From Diospyros lotus (taxonomy: Eukaryota; Streptophyta; Magnoliopsida; Ericales; Ebenaceae), in NCBI RefSeq assembly GCF_014633365.1, contig NC_068352.1:30661310-30725309 (forward strand): a stretch of 64,000 nucleotides of DNA, given 5' to 3'. Of this stretch, positions 34,589-47,205 are shown in pieces (the first letter of the stretch is position 1; each line of letters opens with the position of its first letter). The notes under the pieces are model-generated. The model made no database searches. It was not told where the DNA came from and was given only the letters and a program-made list of their open reading frames with translations. The position numbers were made by a program, and so were the translations under genes.

Positions 34589-37500
34589 CTGTCAAAACTT
34601 ATGCTTTTATGATATGTAAGAATTACCATTCTTGTTCTTAAAATAAATAAAATTAACAATAAATGATAAAAAAATTAAGATTGATACATATATAATCTTT
34701 ACTTTCTTAAACCTATAGATTCGTATATTTTTTATAAATTTCAAAGTAATACTTGTATAAAATAAAGTAATGCCTACTTATATGAGTTGAAGTTTTTTGA
34801 CATAAATTTTGATGTAATTGCTTTGATTTATGACCGCAATCATCAACAAGAATTAATTAATATTATATATATACAAAGTATCAACTAACATATACTTTAT
34901 ATTTTTCTTCTCAATATATGAAGCAAATTTTCTACCATTAATTTTTTGGGCTATAGAGATATGAATTCATTATGTTCACTTTAAAGGCTTAATAGCAGCT
35001 ATATATGCAAGAGAGACACTTTAATTGAAAGATTAATGAGTACAGTAGTGTCATTAATATGGAGAGTTCTTTTTTTATTTTTTTTCTTGCAAAGTACATT
35101 AGAGACGAAGCTCACAAAAGGAGGAAGAATCCAACAAAATAAGTTGGCTAAATAAGAAGAAGCCTAAAGCAACAACAACCAAGGCAAAACAAGACCTAAC
35201 AACACAAAAACAAAAACTAGAGTGAAATGGATAGGCCTTGGGTTGGAGGATTCAACAAAGACTAGCAAGGCAACAAAATCATTGTTTGGCTTGAGAGTTA
35301 ATTGAACTAATTGTTGCCTCTTTATGGAGGAAGGGAAGATGGCCTCGACAGGTCACTGCTTGCATGTAAGTCATTTCCAAGCTAGTTAAAGCCAAAATTC
35401 CTAACAAGACTACCACAATGAGCAACGAGGGGTACAAAGAAGAAACAAGATAGCTAGCATTGAGAGAAACTGAAACAAACAAACAAGTTATAAATTAACA
35501 GCAAACTGAGCACGAGAACTCCATCTAGGTGTTATGGTGGTTGTGGGTGGTATTTGGTGGTTGATGTTGAGGTAAAATGAAAGCTGCTGATGAGAAAAGT
35601 ATGGATAAAGCGGGTGATATTTGCGAGGGAAGGATTTTTGTAGGTTGAGTAAGGGGGTTATCATTGATTATGATTGACAAACAAGACTTGACCACCAACA
35701 ATGAGAGGGTGGCCATGACAGAGGTAGAAAATCAAGAGAAGATTTAGTACTATGCTGATGAAGAATCCAACATTTGGAATTGCTAGAAAAGAACATGGGT
35801 CGCCCCACTGGTGGTGACAAGAAACCTTGATCGATGGCCAATGGCTAGAGCAAAAGTCTGACGTATTTCCTATTAAACCCCAGTTCAAAGATAAAGACAC
35901 ATAACCAAGGTAACTCTAGACTTAATATGTAGAGTTAACTTAAAACTATAATTATAAAATCGAAAGAATGGATAAAAAATATAAAATGAGCATTTGACAA
36001 TATCGAATTAATAATGGTAGAAGATTTAACTTCAAATGAGTGAAATTTACACTTAATTTTATTACCAGTACATTTGTAATCTAGACTAATAGAAACAATA
36101 AAAATTAAAATAAAATATTTATAGTATGTTAGTATATTTAACTTCTTAAGAGCATTATTAGATGATGCATTATAATTGTATATTGACACTTTAAAACTAA
36201 AATTTTATTTTTTATTTTCATATATAAATATATATATATATGTCCACGAAAAAAGTTGGAGTATTCGTACCTGGTCATTAAATAAATGTGATGTTTCAAA
36301 CTTGGACTGATAAAAGCTTTCGAGATCTGGCAAATCTACAAGAATCAAATTATTTAATTTGTAGAACTTAATCATACCATCATCGGTCACTCCTTCTCCC
36401 CTTGCCTCTGACACTAGCGATGTCAAAGAATGACAGCTCCGAACACGTAATGTCTCCACTTTTTGTAATTGTGGGAGCATATTTGAGGGGAAAACATTTA
36501 CCAGATTATGACAATGAGTTACTTCGACATTTTTCAGTTGAGAACAAGATGCATTGTTTGAGCCTTCTGAGGATTGGATCGTTTGCTTATTCCAAATAGC
36601 TTTCATTGATAACTCATTAATTTTCAAATTCTTTAAGAGGGGAAAAGAAACCTGTCATATAAGATTTAATATTAGGACATACACTTTTATATTATAGTTT
36701 TTTATTTTACTATTATCAACACGCAACAAATATTTAAGAAATAGAAAGTAATAGTTAGCTTGACAGCACAAATCGAAAGAAATATTTTCTTAAATGGTAA
36801 AATCAGAGTTGAAGTATTCGTACCTGGTCATTAAATAAATGTGATGCTTCAAACTTGGACTGATAAAAGCTTTCGAGATCTGGCAAATCTACAAGAATCA
36901 AATTATTTAATTTGTAGAACTTAATCATACCATCATCGGTCACTCCTTCTCCCATTGCCTCTGATACTAATGATGTCAAAGAAGGACAGCTCTGAACCTG
37001 TAATGTCTCCAATTTTTGCAGTTGTGGGAGAATATTTGAGGGGAACACATTTACCAGATTACGACAATGAGTTACTTTGACATTCTTCAGTTGAGAAAAA
37101 GATGCATTGTTTGATCCTTCTGAGGATTTGATCGTTTGCTTGTTCCAAATAACTTTCACTGGTAACTCATTAATTTCCAAATCCTCTAAGAGGGGAAAAG
37201 AAACCTGTCATATAAAATTTAATATTAGGCCATGCACTTTATATTATAGTTTTTGGTTTTACTATTATCAACACGCAATAATTATTTAAAAAACAGAAAG
37301 TAATAGTTAGCTTGACAACACAAATAGAAAGAAATATTTTCTTAAATGATAAAATCAGAGTTGGAGTATTCGTACCTGGTCATTAAATAAATGTGATGTT
37401 TCAAACTTGGACTGATAAAAGCTTTCGAGATCTGGCAAATCTACAAGAATCAATTCTTCTAATTTGCAGAACTTAATCATACAATCATCGGTCACTCCTT

Positions 37501-40500
37501 CTCCCCTTGCCTCTAACACTAGCGATGTCAAAGAATGACAGCTCCGAACACGTAATGTCTCCACTTTTTGTAATTGTGGGAGCATATTTGAGGGGAAAAC
37601 ATTTACCAGATTATGACATTGAGTTACTTCGACATTTTTCAGTTGAGAACAAGATGCATTGTTTGAGCCTTCTGAGGATTGGATCGTTTGCTTATTCCAA
37701 ATAGCTTTCATTGATAACTCATTAATTTTCAAATTCTTTAAGAGGGGAAAAGAAACCTGTCATATAAGATTTAATATTAGGACATACACTTTTATATTAT
37801 AGTTTTTTATTTTACTATTATCAACACGCAACAAATATTTAAGAAATAGAAAGTAATAGTTAGCTTGACAGCACAAATAGAAAGAAATATTTTCTTAAAT
37901 GATAAAATCAGAGTTGGAGTATTCGTACCTGGTCATTAAATAAATGTGATGTTTCAAACTTGGACTGATAAAAGCTTTCGAGATCTGGCAAATCTACAAG
38001 AATCAAATTATTTAATTTGTAGAACTTAATCATACCATCATCGGTCACTCCTTCTCCCCTTGCCTCTGACACTAGCGATGTCAAAGAATGACAGCTCCGA
38101 ACACGTAATGTCTCCACTTTTTGTAATTGTGGGAGCATATTTGAGGGGAAAACATTTACCAGATTATGACAATGAGTTACTTCGACATTTTTCAGTTGAG
38201 AACAAGATGCATTGTTTGAGCCTTCTGAGGATTGGATCGTTTGCTTATTCCAAATAGCTTTCATTGATAACTCATTAATTTTCAAATTCTTTAAGAGGGG
38301 AAAAGAAACCTGTCATATAAGATTTAATATTAGGACATACACTTTTATATTATAGTTTTTTATTTTACTATTATCAACACGCAACAAATATTTAAGAAAT
38401 AGAAAGTAATAGTTAGCTTGACAGCACAAATCGAAAGAAATATTTTCTTAAATGGTAAAATCAGAGTTGAAGTATTCGTACCTGGTCATTAAATAAATGT
38501 GATGCTTCAAACTTGGACTGATAAAAGCTTTCGAGATCTGGCAAATCTACAAGAATCAAATTATTTAATTTGTAGAACTTAATCATACCATCATCGGTCA
38601 CTCCTTCTCCCATTGCCTCTGATACTAATGATGTCAAAGAAGGACAGCTCTGAACCTGTAATGTCTCCAATTTTTGCAGTTGTGGGAGAATATTTGAGGG
38701 GAACACATTTACCAGATTACGACAATGAGTTACTTTGACATTCTTCAGTTGAGAAAAAGATGCATTGTTTGATCCTTCTGAGGATTTGATCGTTTGCTTG
38801 TTCCAAATAACTTTCACTGGTAACTCATTAATTTCCAAATCCTCTAAGAGGGGAAAAGAAACCTGTCATATAAAATTTAATATTAGGCCATGCACTTTAT
38901 ATTATAGTTTTTTATTTTACTATTATCAACACGCAACAAATATTTAAGAAATAGAAAGTAATAGTTAGCTTGACAGCACAAATCGAAAGAAATATTTTCT
39001 TAAATGGTAAAATCAGAGTTGAAGTATTCGTACCTGGTCATTAAATAAATGTGATGCTTCAAACTTGGACTGATAAAAGCTTTCGAGATCTGGCAAATCT
39101 ACAAGAATCAAATTATTTAATTTGTAGAACTTAATCATACCATCATCGGTCACTCCTTCTCCCATTGCCTCTGATACTAATGATGTCAAAGAAGGACAGC
39201 TCTGAACCTGTAATGTCTCCAATTTTTGCAGTTGTGGGAGAATATTTGAGGGGAACACATTTACCAGATTACGACAATGAGTTACTTTGACATTCTTCAG
39301 TTGAGAAAAAGATGCATTGTTTGATCCTTCTGAGGATTTGATCGTTTGCTTGTTCCAAATAACTTTCACTGGTAACTCATTAATTTCCAAATCCTCTAAG
39401 AGGGGAAAAGAAACCTGTCATATAAAATTTAATATTAGGCCATGCACTTTATATTATAGTTTTTGGTTTTACTATTATCAACACGCAATAATTATTTAAA
39501 AAACAGAAAGTAATAGTTAGCTTGACAACACAAATAGAAAGAAATATTTTCTTAAATGATAAAATCAGAGTTGGAGTATTCGTACCTGGTCATTAAATAA
39601 ATGTGATGTTTCAAACTTGGACTGATAAAAGCTTTCGAGATCTGGCAAATCTACAAGAATCAATTCTTCTAATTTGCAGAACTTAATCATACAATCATCG
39701 GTCACTCCTTCTCCCCTTGCCTCTAACACTAGCGATGTCAAAGAATGACAGCTCCGAACACGTAATGTCTCCACTTTTTGTAATTGTGGGAGCATATTTG
39801 AGGGGAAAACATTTACCAGATTATGACATTGAGTTACTTCGACATTTTTCAGTTGAGAACAAGATGCATTGTTTGAGCCTTCTGAGGATTGGATCGTTTG
39901 CTTATTCCAAATAGCTTTCATTGATAACTCATTAATTTTCAAATTCTTTAAGAGGGGAAAAGAAACCTGTCATATAAGATTTAATATTAGGACATACACT
40001 TTTATATTATAGTTTTTTATTTTACTATTATCAACACGCAACAAATATTTAAGAAATAGAAAGTAATAGTTAGCTTGACAGCACAAATAGAAAGAAATAT
40101 TTTCTTAAATGATAAAATCAGAGTTGGAGTATTCGTACCTGGTCATTAAATAAATGTGATGTTTCAAACTTGGACTGATAAAAGCTTTCGAGATCTGGCA
40201 AATCTACAAGAATCAAATTATTTAATTTGTAGAACTTAATCATACCATCATCGGTCACTCCTTCTCCCCTTGCCTCTGACACTAGCGATGTCAAAGAATG
40301 ACAGCTCCGAACACGTAATGTCTCCACTTTTTGTAATTGTGGGAGCATATTTGAGGGGAAAACATTTACCAGATTATGACAATGAGTTACTTCGACATTT
40401 TTCAGTTGAGAACAAGATGCATTGTTTGAGCCTTCTGAGGATTGGATCGTTTGCTTATTCCAAATAGCTTTCATTGATAACTCATTAATTTTCAAATTCT

Positions 40501-43500
40501 TTAAGAGGGGAAAAGAAACCTGTCATATAAGATTTAATATTAGGACATACACTTTTATATTATAGTTTTTTATTTTACTATTATCAACACGCAACAAATA
40601 TTTAAGAAATAGAAAGTAATAGTTAGCTTGACAGCACAAATCGAAAGAAATATTTTCTTAAATGGTAAAATCAGAGTTGAAGTATTCGTACCTGGTCATT
40701 AAATAAATGTGATGCTTCAAACTTGGACTGATAAAAGCTTTCGAGATCTGGCAAATCTACAAGAATCAAATTATTTAATTTGTAGAACTTAATCATACCA
40801 TCATCGGTCACTCCTTCTCCCATTGCCTCTGATACTAATGATGTCAAAGAAGGACAGCTCTGAACCTGTAATGTCTCCAATTTTTGCAGTTGTGGGAGAA
40901 TATTTGAGGGGAACACATTTACCAGATTACGACAATGAGTTACTTTGACATTCTTCAGTTGAGAAAAAGATGCATTGTTTGATCCTTCTGAGGATTTGAT
41001 CGTTTGCTTGTTCCAAATAACTTTCACTGGTAACTCATTAATTTCCAAATCCTCTAAGAGGGGAAAAGAAACCTGTCATATAAAATTTAATATTAGGCCA
41101 TGCACTTTATATTATAGTTTTTGGTTTTACTATTATCAACACGCAATAATTATTTAAAAAACAGAAAGTAATAGTTAGCTTGACAACACAAATAGAAAGA
41201 AATATTTTCTTAAATGATAAAATCAGAGTTGGAGTATTCGTACCTGGTCATTAAATAAATGTGATGTTTCAAACTTGGACTGATAAAAGCTTTCGAGATC
41301 TGGCAAATCTACAAGAATCAATTCTTCTAATTTGCAGAACTTAATCATACAATCATCGGTCACTCCTTCTCCCCTTGCCTCTAACACTAGCGATGTCAAA
41401 GAATGACAGCTCCGAACACGTAATGTCTCCACTTTTTGTAATTGTGGGAGCATATTTGAGGGGAAAACATTTACCAGATTATGACATTGAGTTACTTCGA
41501 CATTTTTCAGTTGAGAACAAGATGCATTGTTTGAGCCTTCTGAGGATTGGATCGTTTGCTTATTCCAAATAGCTTTCATTGATAACTCATTAATTTTCAA
41601 ATTCTTTAAGAGGGGAAAAGAAACCTGTCATATAAGATTTAATATTAGGACATACACTTTTATATTATAGTTTTTTATTTTACTATTATCAACACGCAAC
41701 AAATATTTAAGAAATAGAAAGTAATAGTTAGCTTGACAGCACAAATAGAAAGAAATATTTTCTTAAATGATAAAATCAGAGTTGGAGTATTCGTACCTGG
41801 TCATTAAATAAATGTGATGTTTCAAACTTGGACTGATAAAAGCTTTCGAGATCTGGCAAATCTACAAGAATCAAATTATTTAATTTGTAGAACTTAATCA
41901 TACCATCATCGGTCACTCCTTCTCCCCTTGCCTCTGACACTAGCGATGTCAAAGAATGACAGCTCCGAACACGTAATGTCTCCACTTTTTGTAATTGTGG
42001 GAGCATATTTGAGGGGAAAACATTTACCAGATTATGACAATGAGTTACTTCGACATTTTTCAGTTGAGAACAAGATGCATTGTTTGAGCCTTCTGAGGAT
42101 TGGATCGTTTGCTTATTCCAAATAGCTTTCATTGATAACTCATTAATTTTCAAATTCTTTAAGAGGGGAAAAGAAACCTGTCATATAAGATTTAATATTA
42201 GGACATACACTTTTATATTATAGTTTTTTATTTTACTATTATCAACACGCAACAAATATTTAAGAAATAGAAAGTAATAGTTAGCTTGACAGCACAAATC
42301 GAAAGAAATATTTTCTTAAATGGTAAAATCAGAGTTGAAGTATTCGTACCTGGTCATTAAATAAATGTGATGCTTCAAACTTGGACTGATAAAAGCTTTC
42401 GAGATCTGGCAAATCTACAAGAATCAAATTATTTAATTTGTAGAACTTAATCATACCATCATCGGTCACTCCTTCTCCCATTGCCTCTGATACTAATGAT
42501 GTCAAAGAAGGACAGCTCTGAACCTGTAATGTCTCCAATTTTTGCAGTTGTGGGAGAATATTTGAGGGGAACACATTTACCAGATTACGACAATGAGTTA
42601 CTTTGACATTCTTCAGTTGAGAAAAAGATGCATTGTTTGATCCTTCTGAGGATTTGATCGTTTGCTTGTTCCAAATAACTTTCACTGGTAACTCATTAAT
42701 TTCCAAATCCTCTAAGAGGGGAAAAGAAACCTGTCATATAAAATTTAATATTAGGCCATGCACTTTATATTATAGTTTTTGGTTTTACTATTATCAACAC
42801 GCAATAATTATTTAAAAAACAGAAAGTAATAGTTAGCTTGACAACACAAATAGAAAGAAATATTTTCTTAAATGATAAAATCAGAGTTGGAGTATTCGTA
42901 CCTGGTCATTAAATAAATGTGATGTTTCAAACTTGGACTGATAAAAGCTTTCGAGATCTGGCAAATCTACAAGAATCAATTCTTCTAATTTGCAGAACTT
43001 AATCATACAATCATCGGTCACTCCTTCTCCCCTTGCCTCTAACACTAGCGATGTCAAAGAATGACAGCTCCAAACACGTAATGTCTCCACTTTTTGTAAT
43101 TGTGGGAGCATATTTGAGGGGAAAACATTTACCAGATTATGACATTGAGTTACTTCGACATTTTTCAGTTGAGAACAAGATGCATTGTTTGAGCCTTCTG
43201 AGGATTGGATCGTTTGCTTATTCCAAATAGCTTTCATTGATAACTCATTAATTTTCAAATTCTTTAAGAGGGGAAAAGAAACCTGTCATATAAGATTTAA
43301 TATTAGGACATACACTTTTATATTATAGTTTTTTATTTTACTATTATCAACACGCAACAAATATTTAAGAAATAGAAAGTAATAGTTAGCTTGACAGCAC
43401 AAATAGAAAGAAATATTTTCTTAAATGATAAAATCAGAGTTGGAGTATTCGTACCTGGTCATTAAATAAATGTGATGTTTCAAACTTGGACTGATAAAAG

Positions 43501-46500
43501 CTTTCGAGATCTGGCAAATCTACAAGAATCAAATTATTTAATTTGTAGAACTTAATCATACCATCATCGGTCACTCCTTCTCCCATTGCCTCTGATACTA
43601 ATGATGTCAAAGAAGGACAGCTCTGAACCTGTAATGTCTCCAATTTTTGCAGTTGTGGGAGAATATTTGAGGGGAACACATTTACCAGATTACGACAATG
43701 AGTTACTTTGACATTCTTCAGTTGAGAGAAAGATGCATTGTTTGATCCTTCTGAGGATTGGATCATTTGCTTGTTCCAAATTGCTTTCACTGGTAACTCA
43801 TTAATTTCCAAATCCTCTAAGAGGGGAAAAGAAACCTGTCATATAAAATTTAATATTAGGCCATACACTTTTATATCTTAGTTTTTGGTTTTACTATTAT
43901 CAACACGCCACAATTATTTAAAAGACATAAAGTAGTAGTTAGCTTGACAACACAAATAGGAAGAAATATTTTCTTAAATGATAAAATCAAAAAGTGGTAG
44001 TTAACTTGTTCTAGCTTTATTTTGTTAAATGATAAAAAATATTTTTATGAATAAAATTATTTTTTTTGTGACATTTTATCAAAAAATATCTTAGAGAAAA
44101 TATTTTAAATAAAAAAAATAGATAGCATATTAAGATTTAATACATACCTCTTCATTAAAGATAGAATCTCCTGGTGTAGTCCAATTTGAAGGGTTTCCCT
44201 CAATTGTTGTCTTCTGCATTTTGAGGCAAAAGCTTCTAAATTGTGGAAGTTCTTTCAAATGCATCTTTCTCAACCGACTGAAAATAATTGCCTCATCAGT
44301 AACGACTTCCTCTTCATGATAATGATCTCCTACTCCAATTATTTGTTCCATTTTGCTACAATCTTGTACTTTTAGTGTTTGGAGTTGTTGGAGTGTTCTG
44401 GCAAAGGATGGGGAAAAGAGATATTTACTACTATTACATTCAGAAATTTTTAAATAGGTTAATTTTCTAAAAGTAAAAGATCTCCCGTCACTTAGTGTAA
44501 AGTGTCGTTGTGGCTTGCCAAGTAGATATCTCATGTCTTGAATATTAGACAACCTCAACTCTTCAACTTTGTCCATCAAGAGATGAAACTCATCTATATG
44601 GTGAATACCATCAATTTCCAAAACATTTGGGGATCGATTACTTTTACTATAACTGTCGCCTATAAATATGGCAAAATTACTCAATTTCTTAAATAAGTTG
44701 GGGCATTCTTGCATCATAATCGTGAAACTTTCTCCCGAAATTCCAACATGTAAAACTGTTAATCGAGACAAAGATTTCAGCTCAGCAATGTTCGCATTGC
44801 TCATTCCCCCACCATATATAGTAGTTTCCCATTTCTTAAAGTTGGGTGAAACATACAATTCTTCTAGATTGATCAATTTGGATATCACACCCTTTGGAAT
44901 CACCTTTAGACTTGTGCACTCTCTCATATCCAAGGACCGCAAACGGATCAATTCTCCAATCTCTTGTGGCAACTCCTCTATCATATATCCCTTAAAGTTA
45001 AGTATCTCAATGTGATTCTTCAGATAATGAATTGTAGACGGGCCTCCTAATAATTGGCAATTGTTTAGCTCTAACATTCGAAGATGATTCAACTCCAAAA
45101 CTAGTGATGGGAGGTCCACCATCATGTCTTCCAGAGCTAAAACTCTTGCCTCCTCCATGCCTGGAAAGAAATCATTTGGAATTTTAAGTGAAGATTTTCC
45201 ACGCTTCAACGCAAGGGTATGCATTAGTGGACAATGGAACACATCGCAAGGAAAATGAATGATGTCATCATTGATCATTGCTGGGTAATGTTTCCAGGCA
45301 TTATTCTCTGGCCAATCTTGACCACCGCTTTGTTCTGCTTGCTTCTCCTTTGTGATAGAAATTGCAAGGTCACGAATAACGTCATGCATTTTAACAAAAT
45401 TCCTTTGTGCTCCATTTAGCAACAAGCATGACTTTTTCAGCCTATTAACCATGCTTTGTACTTTAATTCTTGCAACTTCCAGCGTATCCATTCTTCCAAG
45501 GAACCCCGAGGCAAAGCTCCATCTAACCAAGTCATCAATAGAAATCTCAGCATCTTCTTCAAACAAACAGCAGAGCAAGAAGCACGACTTTGCACCCTCG
45601 TCTTTTAGAAAATCATAGCTCCACTTCAAGGGGGTATAACCCTCCTGTTCAACTCCTTGTCCTTCAATGTATTTTACGGAGGACTTCTCTAATTCGTCAA
45701 GTGCATTTTGCCACTCAAACTCTTCCTCGCCCTTTAATGCAGCTCCAACTGCAACTATAGCAATAGGCAGACCTGCACATTTCTCGCATACCTTTCTTGC
45801 TATGAATTCATCAACTCCAAAATATTCTTCCGTCACCTTTTTAAACAACTCCCATGCTTCTTCCGGCTCCAAGTACCCAATGGAAAATGTTGAATGAACG
45901 CTCATCCCTTTGAAGACACCTTCGTCACGCGAGGTTAGCAAAATTTTGCAACCTTTATCGCCAAGGCCCGAATTAGGAATTCCAATTTTTCTCAAGTGTA
46001 GTACTTGCCAAAGGTCATCCAATGTTACCAGTATCTTTCTTTTCCCGTTTAACAATGCCTTTCGTAGCTCATCTGCTCTTCCTAACTCACTTTTTTGTTT
46101 ATACTCGAGATCCAATTGGGTTGCAATATCTTCTTGTAGTTTTGAGATGTTTGGATCTTTAGACACAACTGCAATCACAATCTTATCAAAAATGCCTAGT
46201 TTCTTAGCTTCTTTGGCAACCTCTTTCACCATTGTCGTCTTCCCAGCTCCACCAGGCCCATGGACCCCAATCATGTCAACGTTAGAATCCTTCAAAGCAT
46301 TCTTGATGTCGTCAACAACTGAAGCTCTTGAGCTAAACATGGTGTAATACTGAGAAGAATCAAATTCCGGCTCCCATTGGAAAGATGTATAGCGTGCCAC
46401 TGGCGAATCCTTTAGTTCGTCGCCCTTCTTTATCAGTTCATCGAGCTTCGACTTCCTCTTATCAGCTTCCTTACCCCTCTTGTAACGCCACGTTAAGTTG

Positions 46501-46826
46501 GGACACATGCAGCCCTTAAAACACTTGAAGGATTCTTCGTTTTCTTGTTGCGGGAGGTTGGCGATGCCTGCTTCCATCTGTACTAGTTTCTCTAGCCAAC
46601 TGGAGACCGCAGGTATAATGACTCTCCCACAGTTTGTCTCTCGATCCACCATTTCCTGGATTCTCTCCTTTTTTTCACTGAGCTCCGTATTTTTTTGTTC
46701 GAGTTCCTGGACCTTGTCCTTGTATCGAATCACATAGGCCACATGGCGCTTGACGTTTTTAATCACGTGATCTGCAATCAAATCGTAAATCTTCCCCACA
46801 CATGCATCCGCTATGATGTTTGCCAT
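33821..46826 (-). CDS. CC-NB-ARC-LRR disease-resistance protein (RPS2/At4g27190-like) with 14 tandem LRR exons
   Basis: Coding exons in order of translation: 46826-44148; fourteen 381-nt exons 43835-43455, 43282-42902, 42730-42350, 42177-41797, 41624-41244, 41072-40692, 40519-40139, 39966-39586, 39414-39034, 38862-38482, 38309-37929, 37756-37376, 37204-36824 and 36651-36271; last exon 34588-33821. Every junction is phase 0 with GT/AG ends, and every exon is open. The sum is 893 + 14x127 + 255 = 2,926 residues; typical members have about 900-1,500. Such proteins are intracellular receptors that sense pathogen effectors directly or through a guarded host protein and trigger cell death. The start is the ATG giving MANIIADACVG; the codon two before it is TTG. 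Whether one transcript includes all 14 repeat exons is not shown by the sequence. The stop overlaps a donor-like CTCAG/GTAAAA, so a further 3' exon is possible. Confidence 0.85.
34589..36270 (-). other. Long last intron of the NLR gene
   Basis: About 1.68 kb, ten times the other introns. It contains AT-rich sequence and, at about 35,090-35,925, a less AT-rich block with several short frames that resemble no family I know. That block may be an inserted element; no ends or target duplication were found. Confidence 0.55.
36271..43835 (-). repeat. Array of 14 LRR exon-intron units, 552/553 bp each, with C-B-A higher-order order
   Basis: Each unit is a 381-nt exon plus a 171- or 172-nt intron. 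Each exon codes for about four irregular LRRs, opening VSFPLL and closing HLFNDQ. Protein-level classes: A (INELSMKAIW, CHNLVNVFPSNM, VSEARGEGVTDDGM), B (INELPVKVIW, CRNLVNVFPSNI, VSEAMGEG) and C (like A but VTQCHN, VLEARGEG, DDCMIKFCKLEELI). In translation order the units are D-C-B-A-C-B-A-C-B-B-A-C-B-A; D (43455-43835) is B-like with an A-like end. Members of A and of B appear identical in protein, and C differs only by one Arg-to-Trp in 42902-43282. The trimer period is 1,658 bp; the third trimer is 552 bp longer because it has two B units. Introns are also class-specific. Confidence 0.95.
38863..39033 (-). other. Recombinant intron between the two adjacent B exons
   Basis: Read on the + strand, the left part carries the bases specific to introns flanking B units (aaaatttaatattaggccatgcactttatatt), whereas from about 38,913 on it carries those specific to the introns that precede B units (ttttttatttt, cgcaacaaatatttaagaaatag, cacaaatcgaaag). 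The switch lies within 38,900-38,913, in sequence identical in both parents. This is the expected scar of an unequal crossover. Confidence 0.85.
44148..46826 (-). CDS. NLR exon 1: coiled coil, NB-ARC, first LRRs
   Basis: This exon supplies 893 residues. A coiled coil lies at about 25-65 (KVQELEQKNTELSEKKERIQ). The NB-ARC motifs are in order: P-loop GPGGAGKTT (190-198), kinase-2 KILVTLDDLW (264-273), RNBS-B KILLTSR (294-300), GLPL as AGLPIA (351-356), RNBS-D CFLLCCLFEEDAEI (415-428) and MHD (480-482, in VKMHDVIRDLAI). All key residues for nucleotide binding and switching are present, so the gene looks competent. The P-loop has Pro where Met is common. Irregular LRRs begin at about 530 and run to the end; the last residues SIFNEE align with the HLFNDQ that closes every repeat exon, which shows that the array grew from a normal LRR exon of this gene. 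Confidence 0.93.
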
Positions 46827-46844
46827 AATCAATTTCCTCCTGTC

Positions 46845-47058
46845 CTGTGAAATGAGATTTCAAAGAGGTAGCTATATATGTGTGTGTGTGTGTGTGGAGA
46901 TTAAGGAGGAGGAGAAAATCCAAACAATATTTTTCTTTCTTTCTTTCTTAATTCTATCTAAGGTTGGTACCATTCGAACTCATATCTTGATTCAACCGCC
47001 GTCAAATAAAATAAAAGAAAGAGAGAGAGAGAGAGAGAATTAAGGAACAGATGAATAC
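46845..47058 (-). other. Probable intron in the NLR 5' leader
   Basis: An acceptor TTTCACAG ends 18 bases before the start codon, and a donor CGAG/GTATTC lies at 47,058. An AG microsatellite (about 47,020-47,038) and a (GT)n tract (about 46,880-46,896) lie inside. Leader introns are common in this gene family; this one is inferred from splice signals only. Confidence 0.5.
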
Positions 47059-47205
47059 CTCGTCTGAAGCAGCTGGTGAGACAGAAGAGAGAGGTGAGTA
47101 GGTCTTCTCGTAAAGTAAAAATCGAAGGGAAAATATAGAGAAGAGACTAATAATAAGAAGAAATGGAGTAGTTGGTGCTGATGGTGTGTTTGAGATGTAT
47201 GTACC
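47059..47205 (-). other. Probable NLR 5' leader exon (copy 1 of 3)
   Basis: Non-coding sequence that reoccurs, diverged, at 48,121-48,276 and 52,438-52,566, still in the same orientation. No convincing TATA box was seen upstream of it on the - strand. Confidence 0.5.

Noticed and set aside
35279..35900. Short - strand frames in the long NLR intron
   Set aside because: Hydrophobic but not joined in one frame, with no family match that I can name; treated as intron content.
36402..43230. Repeated 65- and 60-codon frames on the + strand across the array
   Set aside because: They are antisense shadows of the repeated LRR exons and recur only because the exons recur.
36271..43835. Regularly spaced direct repeats as a CRISPR-like array
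   Set aside because: The units are 552/553 bp, code for LRR on one strand with splice signals, and lie in a plant gene.
44668..46737. Several + strand frames of 60-145 codons
   Set aside because: All are antisense to NLR exon 1, whose domains are intact on the - strand.
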